64,000 nucleotides of DNA from Sarocladium kiliense (Eukaryota > Ascomycota > Sordariomycetes > Hypocreales > Sarocladiaceae), in contig JAUZTG010000016.1 in assembly GCA_030734395.1 (NCBI GenBank), forward strand, positions 372,001 through 436,000, given 5' to 3'. This document shows, piece after piece, positions 22,633 to 35,724 of the stretch. The notes beneath the pieces were generated by a model. It worked only from the letters and a program-made list of their open reading frames with translations. It was not told the DNA's origin and did not search any database. A program made the position numbers and the translations under genes. Within the stretch, counting starts at the first letter, position 1. Each line of letters begins with the position of its first letter.

Positions 22633-23506
22633 ATGAGGTGCTTCAGTATATGTATTGTCCGCACCCTTTATTGCAAGAAGGAAAGGGTACCTGTAATTTC
22701 GGCGAGAGCCCATGTACCTGAGCACCTGTTGTTACCTGGAAGTTTGATCGGAGAGCATGCTTATAATTGCATCTTGCTGAACGATATTGCCAGGAGAGGA
22801 GAAGGATCATGTTCAAGGCCGGTTCGAACAATTGACTGATTATGACTAGTCTAGTGCTGGTTTGTATGTCTCATTTTCTCAGCAGACCTGTAGGGGCGAA
22901 GACCAGAATATGCTCTCCATGATTCGCTTCGTCAACTTCGTGACAGTTCTCCCATGGGCATAACAAGATGAGCTTCATCGCTTGCAACATAGTAGATACG
23001 ACAAACAGGTCACAGTGAAAGATGAGAAACAAATTTCAGACGAAGGAGGGGCACGTCACACTCATCATTGGATACACCTAATCCTAGGCATGATGTGAAC
23101 TTGAAGCATCTCCTAGTGATCCCTTTACACCCCACTATTGTGTTTCCATGTCTGAACTGTCCGAGTTTTCTTCTGTTGCTATTATATCGAGACTCAAGTC
23201 GTCTCTTGTATGTGTATGCTAAGCGGTGCGCTGCCTCCACCTTACCTCCTGACAACCTGTCCTTTTTGATGATAACTTATCGTACAATGATGAGATTCCT
23301 TCCTGCCTTGGCCATGATGTGTTGTAAACTCGAGAGAGGGCGTTTCTTTCACCTCGGTCTTGAGGATGAGATGATTGAGATTGCGCGGTATCTCAAATCT
23401 GTGATATGTATGAAGAGATAGTAGCGGTTGGGGATATGGAAGGAGATGCGTGATGAGTAGTGATGATATATACGTCTGCAAAGCCGGTGAGACGGGTGGC
23501 TATGCT
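22633..23506. other. convergent 3' intergenic region
   Basis: This lies between the 3' ends of the DUF726 gene and the DENN gene. It is fairly AT-rich. No gene is seen. Confidence 0.6.
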
Positions 23507-26500
23507 TCATGAAGGTGGTGTGGTGCCCAGCATGCTGGGGACTTGCTTCCTTGCGAGACCCCGTGAAGAGCCCCTGGGATCGACTCTCGGGACGCCGTAA
23601 ATGGCCCTCGGCTCACGCATGAGTGAGCGATCCAGCCGGGCTGGGACCCTAGTGATGATGGCACGGTATTCTCCGGGGAAGTTGCCCTTGGAAACGGGAA
23701 CCGAAGCTGTTCGCCAAATGTGGTCGTTGGTGTCGCTCAGGTAGCCGGGTACCTTGCTGGATGAGGAGGAGCGTGATGTGCCGTTGCTAAAAGGAGAGGA
23801 TCCGAGCGAGGCACCATGCGCAGCTCGGATTGTGGAGAGGCGTGAGAGGCCAGAGGTGAGTCCAGGACGACCACGAGCTTTCTTGGCCATAATGATCTCG
23901 TCAAAGAGTCGGATGCTGGGATCCGTGGCAGGCTTCATCTCCCGGTCGTGAATGAACTCATTGAAGCCTGCGGTAATGTCAGTATAAGCAGATGATGTCA
24001 GCCATGGAAGTTAATACATACCCTGAGTTTCGCGCAACATCGTGGTGTACTCTTGCTGATCATGTGGTAGACTCTTAATGAAACCATCCATGTCGAAGGC
24101 GTACAGCTGCCCGTTACTCTTTTGCTGCTTCGATGGTCGTCCGAGATGTTTTCTGTATGTGAAGAAGAGACTGGCCATGCAGCGCACGAAAGCCGCTCTC
24201 ACACGATCGGGGTGGAAAGCATCTGGACAGACAATTGACACAAAGCCCAAGCAGCGCCCGTGCGAAACAGTCTTGCAGGTGCTACATTTGTAGACTCCGT
24301 CGCCCTCTGACTTGTCGTTGCAGATCGTGCATGTTGAGGACGTGTCCCTAGGAGTCCAGTTGAAGCAGTGTCCCTCGACCCAGACCGTTGTCTCTGTGTT
24401 GTGTACTGGCTGGATCTGCATATTTGGCATCACGGTCGACGCCGCAAGGGTCGACTGCGCATAGGTCGAGGGCGCATAGCCCACTCCAAACGAGGATTGC
24501 GAGTCCATCGAAATTGCAGAGATTGACTGGTTAGCCTGATGACCGTTTAGGAAAGGCAAACTAGGCCGGTGCACAGGTTGGTGGCCATTCAGTCCGAACG
24601 AAGAACTTCTCCTCGTCTTCTCTTCCCCAAAATGACCAGAACGCTTCTCGCGGAGTGTAGCCGTGAGAGCGAAGCCAGAGTCACTCCTAGAGATCGGTGT
24701 CGTGGGCATAGGTGGGAAGTTCATCGAGACAGGGGAGACAGAGGACTGTGGACTGGTCCTGCTTGACTTGCTGGTGGTCGGCCGATCAGACTTGCTGTTG
24801 TCAAGAAGAGAGTTGGTAAACGCATTGAAGATTGGAGTGTGAATATGTGTCGGAGGGTCCGGCTCGCCGAAGCTTGATGAGTTCTGCGACACCCACTTGC
24901 CAAGGGTGCTTTTTGGCGCATCCGATGTGAAGAGACTACCGTTCTCGCTGGAAAAGGCGTCATACGGGAATGACTCAATTGCATATGGTGGCGGGCCGGT
25001 TGCCACGCCGTACCGCAGCTTGTGAGGTGCCGCAACTTGCAAGAGAGACATCAGCTTCCGCCGATGCTGCCTCGGAATGCGATGAGGTTGTGAGGTTGCG
25101 TCAATAGTGTCCTTGTCCAGATCCACCAGAACGTAATCATCCTCTGGAAGCTCGATCTGTTCGTAACGGCGCTCAATACCGACAATGTATGGGCAAGGTG
25201 CGTCCAGCGCGGAGAGTAATCTGGCTGGGAGTACAGGGATGAAGATGCTAGCCCACTTCATGGGATACAATAAGTTGGCCAAAGCATGACACGCCAGGTG
25301 CAGCATACTTGTGTGGGAAGAGAGGAAGATTATGCGAGACTCAGACATGGCATACTCAAACAAAGCGACAATGTTTTCGAGTGAAAGAGAGCGGAAGAGG
25401 GCGTAGAGATCAGTCGTTCGTGATCCAGGAAGCTCATTCGCAGCCTCCTTACGCGCAAACATACGCAGTTCGCGCACACCGATCTCGACCTGTGTTTTCG
25501 AGCCCAGAGGACTGAAGGCCTCCGTGCAAAGGTTAACGACATACCTTTCGAGAGGCTGCCAACGCCCAACTCTTGGGGAGCTGGGTGGTACACGGAGGAT
25601 ACCACCATCAGTCATTGGCACACTGACTGCTCTGAGCCACTCTTTCCAGAAGGACATGTTCGCAGAATCTTTGCCCATTACACCATACGCTCGTGGTATC
25701 CATAGCCCACTCTCGCCAGCTGTGAGGCCCTCGATCTTAGAGGCCGCACCATGCCTAAGCGGTCGCAGCATGTCTGTCATCAGGGCAATCTTCTCCTCCA
25801 CGGTACTGATCTCGTCTTCCAATCGATCTCTGGCGGCTGACCCTGAGGGCATCGTTGGTAGTTTCGCCAAAAGATGTGACAGATGCGTCCGTTCACCAGC
25901 AAGTCGCACTCCGAGGCTAGCAGCCAACTCGCGCTCTTCGTTCGACATGTGATTCTGTCGCCATTGTTCACACTTGCGCTCCACCTCATCCGCAACTTCT
26001 GCTGTGAGTGCTGTCCAGATTATTACTGTAATGCCATACAGCTTTGAGTTGTCATCCGAAGTCATGGTGAATCCGTGCCAGGTCGATCGTGGTCGTTCGT
26101 CAGAAGACACAATCTGGATGTCGTTTGGAAAGGCGAACATCGGCACATAGTCTGGAAACTTGCCTCTTCGTGCGAGATCATCTGTGGCGTCTTTCGGAGG
26201 GTATCGATCCAGAAGGACAGGCTCGAAGCGGCGCTTCAATGGATGCATATCCGGGTCGGTATTGAGAGGTTCGGGGGGTGGAATAACGGAGTTGTAGTTG
26301 CTTAGTCGCTTGGTGGTTCGTATTGAAGCTGAAGAGAGTTAGTAAAGTTGTCTGCGTGGCTTTTAGGGTCACAGCTGTAGCTCACATGCTCGGTTGGAGG
26401 TACTGGCTCTGCTCGGATTGGGCTGTTTCCGCATGCTGTTCATCTCCCTGAAGCTCATTTTCCGCCGAAAGCTTCCCTTAATGCTCTTCAACGGGCTCAA

Positions 26501-27001
26501 GCGTCCGCTGGGTACATTCTCGTCTGCACGAATCCGTTCAGCTCGGGGATTGATCATGGGTTTTGCCTGAACCTTAGCACCAGCGCTGAACGAGAGATCC
26601 TCCAGGAAATCCTCCCTCTCCGCCGCAAACTTGAACAATGCCTTATCAAAGTCGAAGTCGCCAGGGAGGACACCGCTCTCAGTGGATGTCCCGTTGGTAT
26701 TAGCATTGGACGGACGAATCGTGGCGCTGCTCCTATTGCTCCTGGTGTTGCCGTCAAGCTCATCGAGGGTGCCTATCGAGAAACGGTTGTCGAAGGAAAG
26801 CTTGGAGAGTCGATTTCCTGAGTTTTGACGAGAGTGGCGCGCTGAATTGCGTTTTTGACCATTGACAGGGGCATCTTCTGGTTCGCCATCTTCGGCGATG
26901 GTAGAGTCGACATGTTGTGTCGGTGGTAGAGGATCATCGTAGGCTATGGATTCGACTCCCGCAATCCAGAAGTAATCGGCTAGAGGCACAGAGCCCTCCA
27001 T
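23507..27001 (-). CDS. DENN (AEX-3) domain protein with a C1-type zinc finger
   Basis: DENN proteins usually act as exchange factors for Rab GTPases in membrane traffic. The exons (minus strand) are 27001-26386, 26328-24022 and 23967-23507, giving 1127 residues. The start is the ATG opening MEGSVPLADYFWIAGVESI, a start I recall from fungal DENN proteins. A disordered Ser-rich stretch follows, then the DENN module: PDYVPMFAFPNDI and WHGFTMTSDDNSKLYGI (uDENN), and LENIVALFEYAMSESRIIFL and YIVGIERRYEQIELPEDDYV (cDENN). After a long Ser/Pro linker comes a C1-like finger (HCFNW; CTIC; CSTC; HGRC; final Cys), about residues 855-905. The dDENN-like end holds CMASLFFTYRKHLG and LPHDQQEYTTMLRETQGFNE. 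The last 140 residues are Arg/Ser-rich. The Rab substrate is unknown. Confidence 0.9.
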
Positions 27002-30000
27002 GATGAGCTGCGGAGGCCTGGCTGAGACCACGCTCCTATGAGGTGGAATGGCCGATAGTGGGATTGGGCTTGAGGATCGCGGGGTGTCTCGCCACGGGGA
27101 CAGACAAAAGCCCAGAGAAGAAGATAACGAGAAAGACTTGTGTGTAGCTCCCTGATGTTATGATCAGCAAAAGACTTCCAACCTTTACGCAACGCGGACC
27201 ACGATGTGAGTGTTGTGCAACCAGAAGTGAGAAAAAGAGACGAGGCACACGTACTCGTCCTACTGTATCGCCAAACTGTGCGGCGGCTACAGGGGCTGCT
27301 CGTTGCTCCCCTGGATCGTCGTCACTCAAGCAAGCAAGTGAGACGCCGGGTACTGGGAGAACTGAGTCAAACTGAGGAAGCAAGTAGGCAAGCTCCAAAT
27401 ATGGGCGTAAGTGATCAGGCAGTCGAGTCCCGTCGAAGCTGAAGGAATTGAAGCAGGGCCCTGCCCGTGGTGAAGGTTGCTCTGTGCGATAAAGGTATGG
27501 CGCCTGTCCGTTCGCTGGGGCTTGCTGAGGGTGGAGGGGGTGGAGGTTTTGACTGGGCTTGCTTGCTCTTCGGGGTGGAAACGTGAGCAGGCTAGATTCG
27601 GCTGAGGCCCAAGCAAAAGTGAAGCGCGTCAGTACGAGACTGGACAAGACAGCAACCGGACGAAAGGGGTATTCGATCGAGCACGAACAACTAAAGACAA
27701 GCAATCAAAAAGAAAGGTCCCAAGACACGACGAAGAAGAGGAGGAGGAGGGTGAGAAGACAAGAGTCCAAGAAAGTCGGGGGAGGTCGAGGAAGAGGATC
27801 GGCGGGGAGGGGAGTGTGAGCGGTAGGGAAGAGGAGCGAGGTGGAGGAGGATGGATGGGATCGGACTTTTTGGGCAGAGAGTAGATCACTGTTCCCCTGT
27901 AAGTCTAGCACAGTCCATCAACAACCACCTCGCTCACCACACTTCAACCCAAGATGCTGCTACGGTGGAACGGGATCGGGTCCCAGCTAGGGGCATGCTC
28001 TGGCCCATTCTACTTCAACTATGGCACTACACAGGGCACCGCTACTTGCTGCTACCGCGAGGGGTGTGGGACAGCGCATGTGGGCAGCTCAACCTCCTGG
28101 GGGAGCTCCGAAGTTAGGGGCCGCCAGCGGCTGCTTTAGCGGCCGTGGACGCCACTCGATGCATGGCTTGTGCTTGGTTCCCAGCGAGTGAACGATCAAG
28201 GAGGAGCAACTCTGAAAGACCTAACAAAAGTCACTTCAATCATCCAGTCAGTCTAGCGTTTCTTTCCAGACCCCTGGTATCCTTGTCGCCAAGGATCTCC
28301 TGCAACTGCATATGCGCGAACTTGAGCCACCAAAGAGACGGCCTCATCCCTCAAACGTCCATCACCGTAGACTGCGCTCCTCACCGTCGGACACCCCTCA
28401 ACCTCAGACACGCAGGAACCAGCAAAAGGGTTGCCATCCACTACATTCATGGCACGCGCCATGGCTGCACGATTGACAAGCCGTACACCAACCGTGCCTT
28501 TACGCGTGTGCTGAGCCAAGCCTAACCCGATGGTGGCTGCCCCTGAGTAAACGTTGCTCTAAGACCGCTCTTGACCGAACCCCTCGCTATTGCTGCATGT
28601 CTCGCCTGCCCGTGCATGTGAGTGTGTGCTGAGGGTGGAGCATACGATCGGTCTAGCCATCACCTAGAGAGCCACACAAGAACAAGCAGCCCAGCAAGGC
28701 AACCATCAAAGCATTCAGGGTCACTGGATTAGGGATGCGAATTGCTGATGATGTGCCTTTGATGAGCATGCAATCGCTACGATCCATCGGCCCTGATCTT
28801 AGCACCTATAACGTCAATCCTATATCGCCGAATTAGTCCTGACATTGTGCAGCACTCACACCCGGCAATATGCAAACGTGATTGGCGAAGGAGTTCGCAA
28901 TCACACTGCAGTTGTAAGTTCTTTCAATGCCCCAGGCCTCGCCAGAGATAATAGAGAAACTCAGCCTTCCGCTTGGCGCCAGGATGCTCCTGGTACCCGA
29001 CATCTGATGGTGGCGGCCAGGGACATGGGCGTCGTTCGCCATGTCAGCCAGTTATTTCAGTTCGATTCAGGTCCGTAAACTCAGTGTGCGTGAGTGGTCT
29101 TAGCTGCAGATTGGTGTTGGTGACGTGGCTATCACTCAGAATACCCAGCATGACCTGAAGACTGTATTGGGCAGCGGATACAGGGACGTGCGTGACGAGG
29201 CTGTGGGTGTAGAACACAATCCGTCGCAAGTGGTTAGCGGCTTGGTGGAAGGCCCTTGTCGTGGCGTGCCTCCACTCTCCTCGCCATGGCCGAAATGCTT
29301 GCTGTCTGATGGATTAGACTGGTTTTCTTCCCAAACTTCGTACGTTGCCGGCCACTCCCTCTGAGCTTTGCGCAGCCCCAGTCAGCCAACCTTTCCCGGG
29401 GGGAAGGAGACTTCACTGCTCATGAGCGCACCTCTGTCAGCATCACCATCTGGATCTGCGCCTCAATTGTATACGTCGACCTTCGATAGCTGTGAAAGGA
29501 GTTCAGGCCCGACACAGCGCCATGTCGCAAAAGAACGATGCAGGTACGAACACAGGGGCCCTTGGCTGTGTTAAAGTGGGTACATGTCTGGTCTGTGCTT
29601 CTCGCGAGGGTCGTGGACCCGCATTGGCCAAAGAGCCGGCTTCACCAACACAGGAGAGATCGAGCACTAGGTAAATAATCCCATCGACGGATGCCTACCT
29701 TGCTGCCTCATTGAAGCAAATGTGTGATTGGTTAGGGGAAAGGGCCGTCCGACGGGAGCGGGAAGGAGATCCCTGGAGCCCCGAGTCCAGCCGCCTACAG
29801 CCCAATTCTCATTTCACGGTTCACATGGAGGAAAGAGCCGTGAGTGCACCTGCACCTTGTGCTGACAACCCAGCAAGGCCGCGCACTTAAACGGCAGGCG
29901 CGTGTTTCATGTTTCTCAGATGGGAAACTGCGGGAAGGAGCCACCCTTGCTTGCTGCGCCTGCGCCCCCTGTACCTGCACCTACAGTGTGCACCACAACT

Positions 30001-31173
30001 CCAAGAGCTCTTCACTCATTCTCCTCTTTCGCTGATCTGAACGGCAAAATTTCGCCTGCGCAACGAAATTGTGATGCCTCCGAACGTCTTTCCCGTTCAG
30101 GCTGCTCCCCAGCCGCATTCGACATCCTCCGTCCTGCCCACACGACCCTCCCACCACCTTCTCGGAAGCCTGCGTCATAGTTCAGCTCTAGCCCCAAACT
30201 TTCTCTCCGGACCACCGCCCGATGAGATGGTGTGAGCTATCTCTACTAGATTTTCCCGAGTAAACTCAATGGCCACCTCGGCGTGCGCGAATCTACGAAA
30301 AGACCCTTGAGTCGGAACTTTGTATCGAACAACGGGGACCCATCTCATGGACGTGCGCGTTCGCGATGTGGGGATGTATCTTGCAATGCGAATCGCACGG
30401 ACAGTCTCGGGACGATCGCGGGTCCTCCCAGCGAGGAATACGTAGATCACTGCAAGTCACCAAGAATCGCCTGTGAGAGCTTAAAAGACTTCCTCTATAG
30501 ACAGTTTCAGGTGTACCGTTGGGACGGAACGGAAGGGCAAACGGTGAGCGGCTGTACTCCATAGAGGTTGCTGTATTTAATATACAGAATGACCCCTATT
30601 CCAATAGCTCGTGTGCATGACGAGTGCTTACCACGGCACAGACCATATTCCCCTTCTCATCTACAATGTTCAGAACTACCAACAGGCTATAATCAAGCTT
30701 AGGCGGAGCTCTGGGTATTTTGTTTGTGTTCTAAACCCATGCCACGTCACCCCCGAGGCAGAAGCAACATGTTGAGTGATGGAGGGACGGGGTGCATCCC
30801 AACACGCCGTCTTGTGGCGCAAAGTCCGTGGTCCCCGGCGCTGATACCACTGTGTGATTTGGTCAAATGTCTGTTGATAGGCTCATTTGCATATAATTTG
30901 GACCAATCGTTTGCAGGCGTCGTCGAAGAAGCAAAGACGCGAAAATTGTCAAGACAAATAAGCAATGCCTGCTGCCACGGCTCCATACAATGTCACCGAG
31001 CCATTGAGGGACTGTCAAATGAACGTAAAACCGCTTGATCCGTTGCATTATTCCTGCTGTATGCCACGAGACTGTCGTGCAAGGTCTGCACCTGTCACGC
31101 AAGAAGAGCGCCTCGTAACATCGTGGTATCATTCCTCTACCTATATGCTCTCCCAAGAGCTACTCAACCGAGC
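27002..31173. other. long gene-free stretch
   Basis: This is the largest gap in the window, about 4.2 kb. The part from 27002 to about 27900 is pyrimidine-rich on the minus strand and is probably the promoter and 5' leader of the DENN gene. The rest has only short, overlapping open frames without motifs or splice pairs. I found no tRNA, rRNA, transposon protein or CRISPR-like repeat. A non-coding transcript cannot be excluded. Confidence 0.5.
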
Positions 31174-32201
31174 TCACCGCACAGCTCTCGTGCCCAGCTT
31201 TCCAGTAGACAGATAGCCGCGACTCCCCATCTCTCCTCGCCAGCCAATCCCTAAGACTCCAAACACAAGTTTTCCATCCGTAGTAGCCTCTAATGACCCT
31301 TCACCCTCCTCGTGAACCACAAAGCACACTTGCTCGACCTCTCCAGGGTGCAGTACTGGTTTCTCCTCATCCCAATTGCAGTCTCTGTACCGTAATCCGT
31401 TCTCGACGTCCATCACCACCTTCTCTAGCTGCATGGACACTTCGCTGCAATTCTCAAGTTGTGCCTCCAGTACCCAGCTTCGAGGCCCTGAAGTGTCTGC
31501 AGGTGCTGCCCGGCGAAGGGGGCCAATTTTGGTGCGGACGATCAGTGATGATTTGCAGATGAATTGGTAGAGTTTCCTGAATGTCCGTGTCCGCCCGCTA
31601 GTTTCTGTGGCCTCGTAGTAGCTCACCGTGACCGCAAGGACATGATTTCCTTCCTCTTTAAGGTCAAACTTCACAACACCTTGCAAAGTCTGGCCTGGTT
31701 CCAAGTCCTGACCACCGTCCATGGCGCCAGTACCACGCATATCCAACTTCTGCACAGCACCCGTGCCAGGGGTCTTCATCTCCGCCTCTATGCGCACATC
31801 CCGGATCCTCTTCACCGGCGTTGTATTAGGCTCTGGTGTTGGCAGGTCATTGTTTGCGCAGAGAGTACAGCTGAACGTTTCGCCAACATAGGCTGAGCCG
31901 AAGGAGACTGGGAAGTTGAGGACAGGACTGAGAAGGAAGGGCGAGGGGTTCGTGTCGGCTGCACTGGGTTCGTAGGCGAGGGAGGCGGGAAGCGGTGGCT
32001 CGTGGGAGTTTGGGGGAGATAGAGGCGAGGCGATGGGGTGTTGAGTGACGAGTGAAGGGCGGGAGAGGCTACGTTCGATGCCTGGTCAGCTATCGTCGAT
32101 TGGTGAGGGGAAGCACAGCGCGCAGCTTACCGGAGGACTTTCAGAGAAATAGAGTGTGGCTCCTTCACAGGATCATGTGATGCGTATCTTTGATGGCTCA
32201 T
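31174..32201 (-). CDS. TRAPPC13 (DUF974) subunit of the TRAPP complex
   Basis: This is a trafficking protein particle (TRAPP) subunit, related to yeast Trs65 and acting in Golgi vesicle tethering. The exons (minus strand) are 32201-32131 and 32068-31174, giving 321 residues. The first exon encodes MSHQRYASHDPVKEPHSISL and ends in KVLR. Intron 1 is 62 nt. The family signatures are HSISLKVLRLSRPSL at the N-terminus, then SPVLNFPVSFGSAYVGETF, CANNDLP and ALE-free beta-rich segments such as VKFDLKEEGNHVLAVTVSYY. Later come RKLYQFICKSSLIVRTKIGP and YLEAQLENCSE-like text (read as WVLEAQLENCSEVSMQLEKV). The length is close to other fungal members. The gene is followed by the 4.2 kb gap at its 3' end. 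Confidence 0.9.
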
Positions 32202-33088
32202 TCTTGCTATAGATGCGCTCTGTCCCCGCCATAAGGGCGCGTTGGATGTTGTGTAGTTGTTCAACCCTCTGTGTCTGTCTGCGAGCTGTCGTTGCCATCA
32301 TCACTTTGGTTATCGATAACGATTTAAAGTTATAGTGCAGTCCACGAGGATGCCGCAGCTTGCGACCATGATCGACGGACAAGTCTGAAGTAAATAGAAC
32401 ACCACCAATCATAATGTTCAGTTCGTTCACATAATTTAGAGATGAAACCCGTAATAGGATTGACACTGAGGTTGCCGAGGCCGTGTTCCCAGCCTAATCT
32501 TGCTGTAGTTCGCGTATCGAGCTACCCTAGAGCCCATCTCTAAACACCCTCGTGACAAAAGATGGGCGAGTATACGCGTAATCGGGGCTTTTATTGCTGT
32601 TCCTGGTATTGAATAGGTCATCATAACTACAGAGCTGTAGTGAAACATCTGATTTTGCCATTGTTCTCAAGTTTGACCACATGGCCCCTTCGATCATTGC
32701 CGGAAGCCAACGTAGGTTGTTACGATATCTGGCGACCTCACTCTGAGTGTCTAACTTGACCAAACGAAATCGAAACGGAGAATTTCAAGGCTAAGTATTC
32801 AGTCAGCAACTGCAAGAGGCAGGGCTCATTTAGATCAGCATCACCCGACAACTCGAAGAAAGCAGAGTGGGAGGGCGACCTTTCTCATTGAGAGAATCCA
32901 AGCCCATGATCATGTTTTCATTCGCTTATGGAATTAACTCTTCTAGCTAGATGAAGCAAGTTCACTAACACGATGGACCTTCCTGACGTAAGGCCACTGC
33001 GCCCAAGTAGCAAATACCTATCACGCCTTTCCAGGCTCGAAGAACACGCCAAACGCCACCCAAACCCGCGAACAGAAGCTCGCGGACA
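32202..33088. other. gene-free intergenic region
   Basis: This holds the TRAPPC13 promoter on the left and the rfc5 3' flank on the right. The DNA is comparatively AT-rich. No gene is recognised. Confidence 0.55.
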
Positions 33089-34271
33089 TCACATGTCCAT
33101 GCTCATCAGATACATCTCCAGAATCCTCATAAACTTGGCCACAAATGCCTCTAGATGGAAGATCACCTTCGTGCCTGTCTTGATGCGATGTTCGTAGAAT
33201 GCTGACCAGCGAATCACCTCACCCTTGAGGGCATCGTCAACTTGCGGGAGGAGCTTAAAGGTTAACGTCTTGAGAATGGTTGTCGGCGGAATGCAGTGCG
33301 TCAGGAGGTCGTAAAGCTTCGACCGAACCTGTAGAATTCGAGCTGGGGAGTGCTCCTCCATGATATCTCGCGCCACTTGACCGATCAGTGCCTCCCAGTC
33401 CGCTGGTGGGATGGGAGTGGAATCCGTCACTTTCTCGCTGTACGGGATTGTGGTCAGAACGGTGGACGTGATTAGGCCCAGCATGTAGATCTATGACTTA
33501 CTTCTGCGCATGGACTGCTTCGTACATCAGAAGAGCACGGCGAAGGTTGCGGCCACTCTCCACTGCTATCCTCTGGTGCAGACCCTTGACTATCGGCCAC
33601 TTCTGCTTCTCAGCAGATTGAGCTAGAACGTCGCAGATCTGCTCATGTGTTGGAGCAGCAACCCTCACCAACAGGGTGCGCGAACGAATTGGGGCAATAA
33701 TGTTGGCCGTGGAGTTCGCCAGAAGAATCAATCGTAAATTCGGCGAGTATTTCTCCATTGTTCGTCGCAGGGCAGCCTGTGCATCTCGAGAAAGGTGGTC
33801 TGCCTCATTGATCACCACCACCTTGAACCGCTGCTTGGCCGACTGATCGACCTGTTGCGTCTGTGCCACTTCTTTCAGGAGATCCTGCACAACAACTCTG
33901 TCGTAGTTGCCTACATCGGAAGGTGTTATTTCGAGATGGTAGACTGACGCGACAATGTTGAATTCGAGCTTGCGGTTGCTGGATGTTTGGAAGACGCGAG
34001 CATCTATCTTGATCTTCTCAACACCCGGTCCATAGAGCTCTTTCAGGGTGGCTACAATTCGTGTCTTCTTTCCGGCGCCGGATGGTCCGTAAACGAGCAG
34101 GTGCGGGAAGTCACCGCTTTGAGCCTGGAGCAGTATCAGTGAGCAAGCTGATGCGTTTTACGGGAGGTTGAGGTCGTATCTTACCAGTGATCGTAGCCTG
34201 TCAGACAGGTCATCATGATATGACAGCGCGTCAAGTGACCGCGGCCTGTGCTTGTCCACAATGAGAGCCAT
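33089..34271 (-). CDS. rfc5: replication factor C small subunit (yeast Rfc5 / human RFC3 type)
   Basis: This is a clamp-loader subunit that helps load PCNA at primer ends. The exons (minus strand) are 34271-34185, 34124-33502 and 33437-33089, giving 352 residues. The opening MALIVDKHRPRSLDALSYH is typical. The P-loop is VYGPSGAGKKTR. The Walker B region reads VVINEADHLSRDAQAALRRT, with Asn-Glu-Ala-Asp in place of the active DEAD/DExx box, as known for this ATPase-weak subunit. STANIIAPIRSRTLLVRV and GRNLRRALLMYEAVHAQ follow, then the C-terminal collar domain. Both introns are close to 60 nt. A paired CGCG motif lies just upstream. Rfc1 is only two genes away. Confidence 0.96.
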
Positions 34272-34854
34272 GGCGAACGGCAGTGATGAGACGTAGTTGG
34301 GAGAATTGGAGTCAAGCTCTCACGCACGATGTACGTCAGGAAAACGCGTCGTGGCGCGTAAAGTGGGATGTCCCAATTGGGGTGGCCTGTGCGTTGTGGT
34401 GCTGGACCCGCTGAATGGGAGCTACTTTGTACGTGTCACCAGCTTGCCAGCCTACCTTATGGACGCCTTGTTAGCCACAGGAAGCTGACCCTTAACAGAT
34501 ATGGCGGCTACTGATGATAATTGCAATGCTTTGAATTGACAGCATGCCAGGGCATTGACTTGCAATTGAATAGGTACACTCCGCTACTCGAGCCGGAATA
34601 ATCCTATCGTCTGAAACGTACGAGAGTTCGATATACGGGCTAGAGGCTCCTTTCTATGAATCGAATGTATGGCGGATTGAATGATTTACACTCAAGAGAT
34701 ACGTAATTGAAATGTATGATGATTCGATATACACACATGGAGCCAAGTAGGCTGGTGTTGATGTCACAGTGCTGTCCGGACAGCTGAGGATTGTCGCTAA
34801 TGATACAATTCCCTATGGGCATGTTGCGCTCGTCGAAGAGCAGCCTTTAGTTAC
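34272..34854. other. rfc5 promoter and uL16m 3' flank
   Basis: No gene is seen. The left part contains the CGCG motif pair at 34344-34359. The right part is AT-rich 3' flank of the mitochondrial ribosomal gene. Confidence 0.6.
34344..34359. promoter_or_regulatory. MCB (ACGCGT) plus GGCGCGT pair upstream of rfc5
   Basis: ACGCGT (34344-34349) is followed three bases later by GGCGCGT (34353-34359), about 75-90 bp before the rfc5 ATG. ACGCGT is the exact MluI cell-cycle box bound by MBF, which drives replication genes at G1/S. A very similar pair sits before rfc1. Confidence 0.5.
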
Positions 34855-35724
34855 TCAAGGCCGAGATGCATCAGCCTTGCTCCCGGGCTCCGTAACTGAT
34901 GTTGGCGAGGATGCGGCGAGCAGCTCTGGGGGAGCGATCTGCCTCCTGGGACGCTTCAGCTCCTCCAGTGTGACGCCATCAAGCTTCGTAATGCCAACCA
35001 CTGGCGGCTCGCCCTTCTTTACAAACTCCCATTGCCCTTGATAAACAGAGACGTTAGATGCAAAAGTAGCTTGAAGGGGCGGAGTAGATATGAATATACC
35101 TGGCAGTTTGTTGCCCGCAAGGCGGAATGCATCGCGCACAACCTGCTCGTGGATGCGGCCCCTGATCTCAAAAAGAATCTGACTGACGGACATTCTCGTT
35201 GCCCAATGATCAAATGATCCCTTTCCTTTACCCATACGCATCTAGCTACAGTTAGTAGCTGGTTGCACAGATGTCGTAGAGCGAATGCCTACCTCATTAC
35301 CGCTGACGTAGACGCCGACGTTGCAGCACTTCCTCTTGTACAATCGGTATTTCTGTCCACGTAACCGCACCTTGATCGTATCTTCGGCCATCTTGAGGTG
35401 CTTAGCGCTGATTCTGCGGTCGTGGTCCTTCATGCGCAGACCATAATCACCCCAGATGACGGTTGTGCCCTTGGTTGAACCTCCTGTTGGCACACGCGGC
35501 CGTCCCTTGGCCATCTTCTTCTTTCGATTCAAGCTCGGCTCGAGCCAGCTGCCGAAGGCCGGCTGTGTCGTGGAGAAAGCCCGAGCATACTGGAGTGTTT
35601 GAGATGCGCCGAGTGTCGCGGGTTGTCGGTAGGTCGGCGCCCGGAAGGCTCTCGTGGCCGAGCTTCCACTTAGACTCAAGCTCTGCAGCGCGCTGATGAC
35701 AGCGGACGTGTTGCTGAGCTTCAT
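34855..35724 (-). CDS. mrpl16: mitochondrial large-subunit ribosomal protein uL16m
   Basis: This is a component of the mitochondrial 54S subunit near the peptidyl-transferase centre. The exons (minus strand) are 35724-35293 and 35241-34855 with a 51-nt intron, giving 272 residues. The N-terminus is Ser/Ala/Arg-rich without acidic residues and contains an ARAFSTTQ motif, fitting a mitochondrial presequence. The mature part has KKKMAKGRPRVPTGGSTKGT, the core KVRLRGQKYRLYKRKCCNV, then after the intron MRMGKGKGSFDHWATRM, the glycine/lysine loop conserved in L16. The intron acceptor had two AG choices. Only the second keeps the frame open. The gene is divergent from rfc1 with 322 bp between the starts. 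Confidence 0.92.
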
